Part shown: piece after piece, positions 35,301 through 36,767 of the stretch | How positions within the stretch are numbered: the stretch's first letter is position 1 | Layout of the letters: each line of letters opens with the position of its first letter | Assembly (NCBI GenBank): GCA_905250885.1 | Contig: CAJNOQ010001044.1 | Coordinates: 1-36,767, forward strand | Direction of reading: 5' to 3' | Length of the DNA: 36,767 nt | Origin: Didymodactylos carnosus | Taxonomy: Eukaryota; Rotifera; Eurotatoria; Philodinida; Philodinidae | Notes under the pieces: model-generated | What the model was told of the DNA's origin: nothing | Seen by the model: the letters and a program-made list of their open reading frames with translations, nothing else | Databases searched by the model: none | Translations under genes and position numbers: made by a program

Positions 35301-35558
35301 GGAAGTATGTTATACGGCAAAACATTTTTATCATCGCCACCATCACGTATTAAATCCGTACAAAAACGTTCGAGAGCCAATCGATTTGTTAGTGCTGTGA
35401 AATTGAAAGCAAATACCGTTACAAAAAGTTTACCCCATGTACATGACGTTAATGACATCGACAAATGGTCTCGATTATTCTTTCCAGTTTTATTCGTTAT
35501 ATTCAATATATTTTATTGGTGGTATTATATGTCGCGTTCGACACATAATACGATATAA
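32308..35558 (+). CDS. Cys-loop receptor, GABA-A beta-like subunit
   Basis: Subunit of a pentameric ligand-gated chloride channel. Nine exons: 32308-32366, 33426-33526, 33584-33703, 33775-33943, 34012-34094, 34152-34289, 34342-34494, 34551-34771, 35136-35558; 1467 nt, 488 aa. Exon 1 is a proposed signal peptide ([18 protein letters not shown]) with a phase-2 donor fitting exon 2 after a 1059-nt intron; exons 2-9 are firm. The extracellular part has [41 protein letters not shown] (loop A) and the Cys loop [20 protein letters not shown] and LPQFTIMDY follow, then loop [15 protein letters not shown]1-TM2 has [19 protein letters not shown] and [20 protein letters not shown], close to the AARVALG of GABA-A beta subunits, indicates anion selectivity. 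TM3 ends [11 protein letters not shown]; a basic, Ser-rich intracellular loop precedes TM4 ([20 protein letters not shown]). Against vertebrate beta2, loop-A Tyr is Phe and TM2 15' is Ser, as in beta1. Ligand is inferred. Confidence 0.92.
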
Positions 35559-36767
35559 ATAACGTAAAGCCATTTTCTTTTCTACTGTTTTTTGTTTCAT
35601 CTCTCTGATCGTTTTTTTAAACAATCGATGTACTACTTGCTATTATTTTTAAGTATAAGAAATAATTCACTGTTTGGAAAGAATGTTTTGAGACGAAAAT
35701 TAAAGTACAAGGGTAGTTTCAGTTTAGCGGAGCGGATCATTTTATAGGCCTCTAGTATCTCTAGAGAAAGAGGATGTATTGAGATGTATTACTATTACAA
35801 TTGCGATTTGTTCCACATTCATCCGATTGTATTTCACAGAGAAAAAGGAAAAAAATATACTATTTCTCACTAAGTAATCTCGTGGAGTTGGACGAATGTG
35901 AAATAAATCTCAATTGCAATACATCTTAATGTATTCTCTTTCTCTATTCAAATGCTTGAGGCTTAATGCTCTGATAAGCAATCAAATCCCCATAGTATAA
36001 TACAAAGAACGGCTTAGTTGAATTGATAATTCATATCCATTCATAAAATAACACGATTACTTTTAGCACTACAAAAGTAATCGTCTACAAAGTGATTTAA
36101 ACAATAAATATTTTAGATATAAAATCATAACGCTGGGCATTCCGATCACATGGTGCGTGTTCTCAAGAATGCAGAGGGATATCCTGATAATCGTTACTGA
36201 ATTATTATTCAGATTACGACATATATATCGCGGAGATTTTTGAAAGATGTCTTTTATGCTTAAAATAAATGGTGTCGTTCCAATTTCATACAATTATCTA
36301 AATAATATATGACTGATACTGTACGATATTCATGTAAATAAAGGACGATACTACCCCAGAAAATCGATTTTGTGATTTTTCGCTGAATGAGTATAGGTTG
36401 AAGCGTCCTCCTTAATAATCCATACCAGTTTTTAACCTACAGTGCCTTTTTACGCTTTCAAAAACATTTTATAAAAGCCTGTTGAAACCAACTATTTTAT
36501 CGTATGTTAATACTAATTTTACTTTCAAATATGTACATTTGTTAAACAGACGGTCCTCGTTAAAATAAATAAAGAGATCGAAAGCATCTTGATGATTTTA
36601 ATAACTAACATAAAACAATCTAAAACTACTGTTGCAAGATGAATAGTAGGTGTTGTATCTAAAAACATTCGATCAATTTCATTGAGCGACTAATTCTCGT
36701 AGCGATCAATTTTCGTCACTCCGCCTGTAACTAAACGAACTGTGTTGCATATCAACCAGTCTCATTT
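35559..36767. other. Intergenic, downstream of receptor gene
   Basis: AT-rich, no coding frame recognised. A 74-codon open frame at 36069-36293 (minus) has no family features. It contains a MITE-like inverted repeat (listed separately). The left end is the probable 3' UTR of the receptor gene. Confidence 0.5.
35747..35962. mobile_element. ~215-bp MITE-like inverted repeat
   Basis: The terminal sequences are ggcctctag on the left and cttgaggc on the right. Long imperfect arms follow: 35764-35823 (gagaaagag...gatgtattga...cacattcatcc) pairs with 35890-35944 (ggacgaatgtg...tacatcttaat...ctctttctc). The centre is about 66 bp. There is no coding capacity. TA-rich sequence on both sides (tataggcc and gcttaatg) would allow a TA target duplication, but the exact ends are uncertain. 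Confidence 0.65.

Noticed and set aside
1-36767. tRNA, rRNA, CRISPR or bacterial-type operon
   Set aside because: I found no cloverleaf with A and B boxes, no rRNA segments, no regularly spaced repeats and no operon-like spacing.

Overview
The window is animal nuclear DNA: AT-rich, with spliced genes whose introns are mostly 50-70 nt (GT..AG), flanked by short AT-rich intergenic DNA. Gene content and intron style suggest a small invertebrate with a compact genome. A bdelloid rotifer is my best guess, but that is inference and not proven by any single sequence. No bacterial operons, rRNA, tRNA or CRISPR were seen.

Left part (1-24,000), eight-gene neighbourhood of conserved eukaryotic genes, seven of them here. 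On the minus strand lie an SLC25A44-type mitochondrial carrier (1921-3217) and a 29-exon EDC4/Ge-1 mRNA-decapping scaffold (4148-10238). A TMEM179-like four-pass membrane protein is on the plus strand (12373-13489). Then on the minus strand come a RagA/B GTPase of the mTORC1 nutrient pathway (15548-17230), an RPUSD2-type pseudouridine synthase (17932-19607) and PGAP2, a GPI-anchor remodelling factor (20233-21241). An SNX3/12 sorting nexin is on the plus strand (23185-23800). I rebuilt exon by exon all of these; each model closes in frame with canonical splice sites and a length close to its family. They are housekeeping genes and do not form a pathway.

Middle part (24,845-30,490), a rearranged zone. 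It opens with a foldback (hairpin) element flanked by TA. One arm of it has been split by a second, 410-bp element with an 8-bp target duplication and perfect 22-bp internal palindromes. Next come broken pieces of NAA25 (auxiliary subunit of N-terminal acetyltransferase B): the N-terminal part on the plus strand with stop codons and a frameshift, and middle and C-terminal parts on the minus strand in the wrong order. Short inverted duplications link these pieces, and a Tc1/mariner-like transposon end cuts one of them. This looks like decay of a duplicated gene by transposons and inverted duplication.

Right part (30,491-36,767). Some 1.8 kb of AT-rich DNA with a GT microsatellite precedes a nine-exon Cys-loop receptor of the GABA-A beta type (32308-35558), including a probable signal-peptide exon about 1.06 kb upstream of the rest. 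A small MITE-like inverted repeat (about 35747-35962) lies downstream.

The most unusual content is the nested foldback and the scrambled NAA25 locus. I saw no convincing new molecular system.
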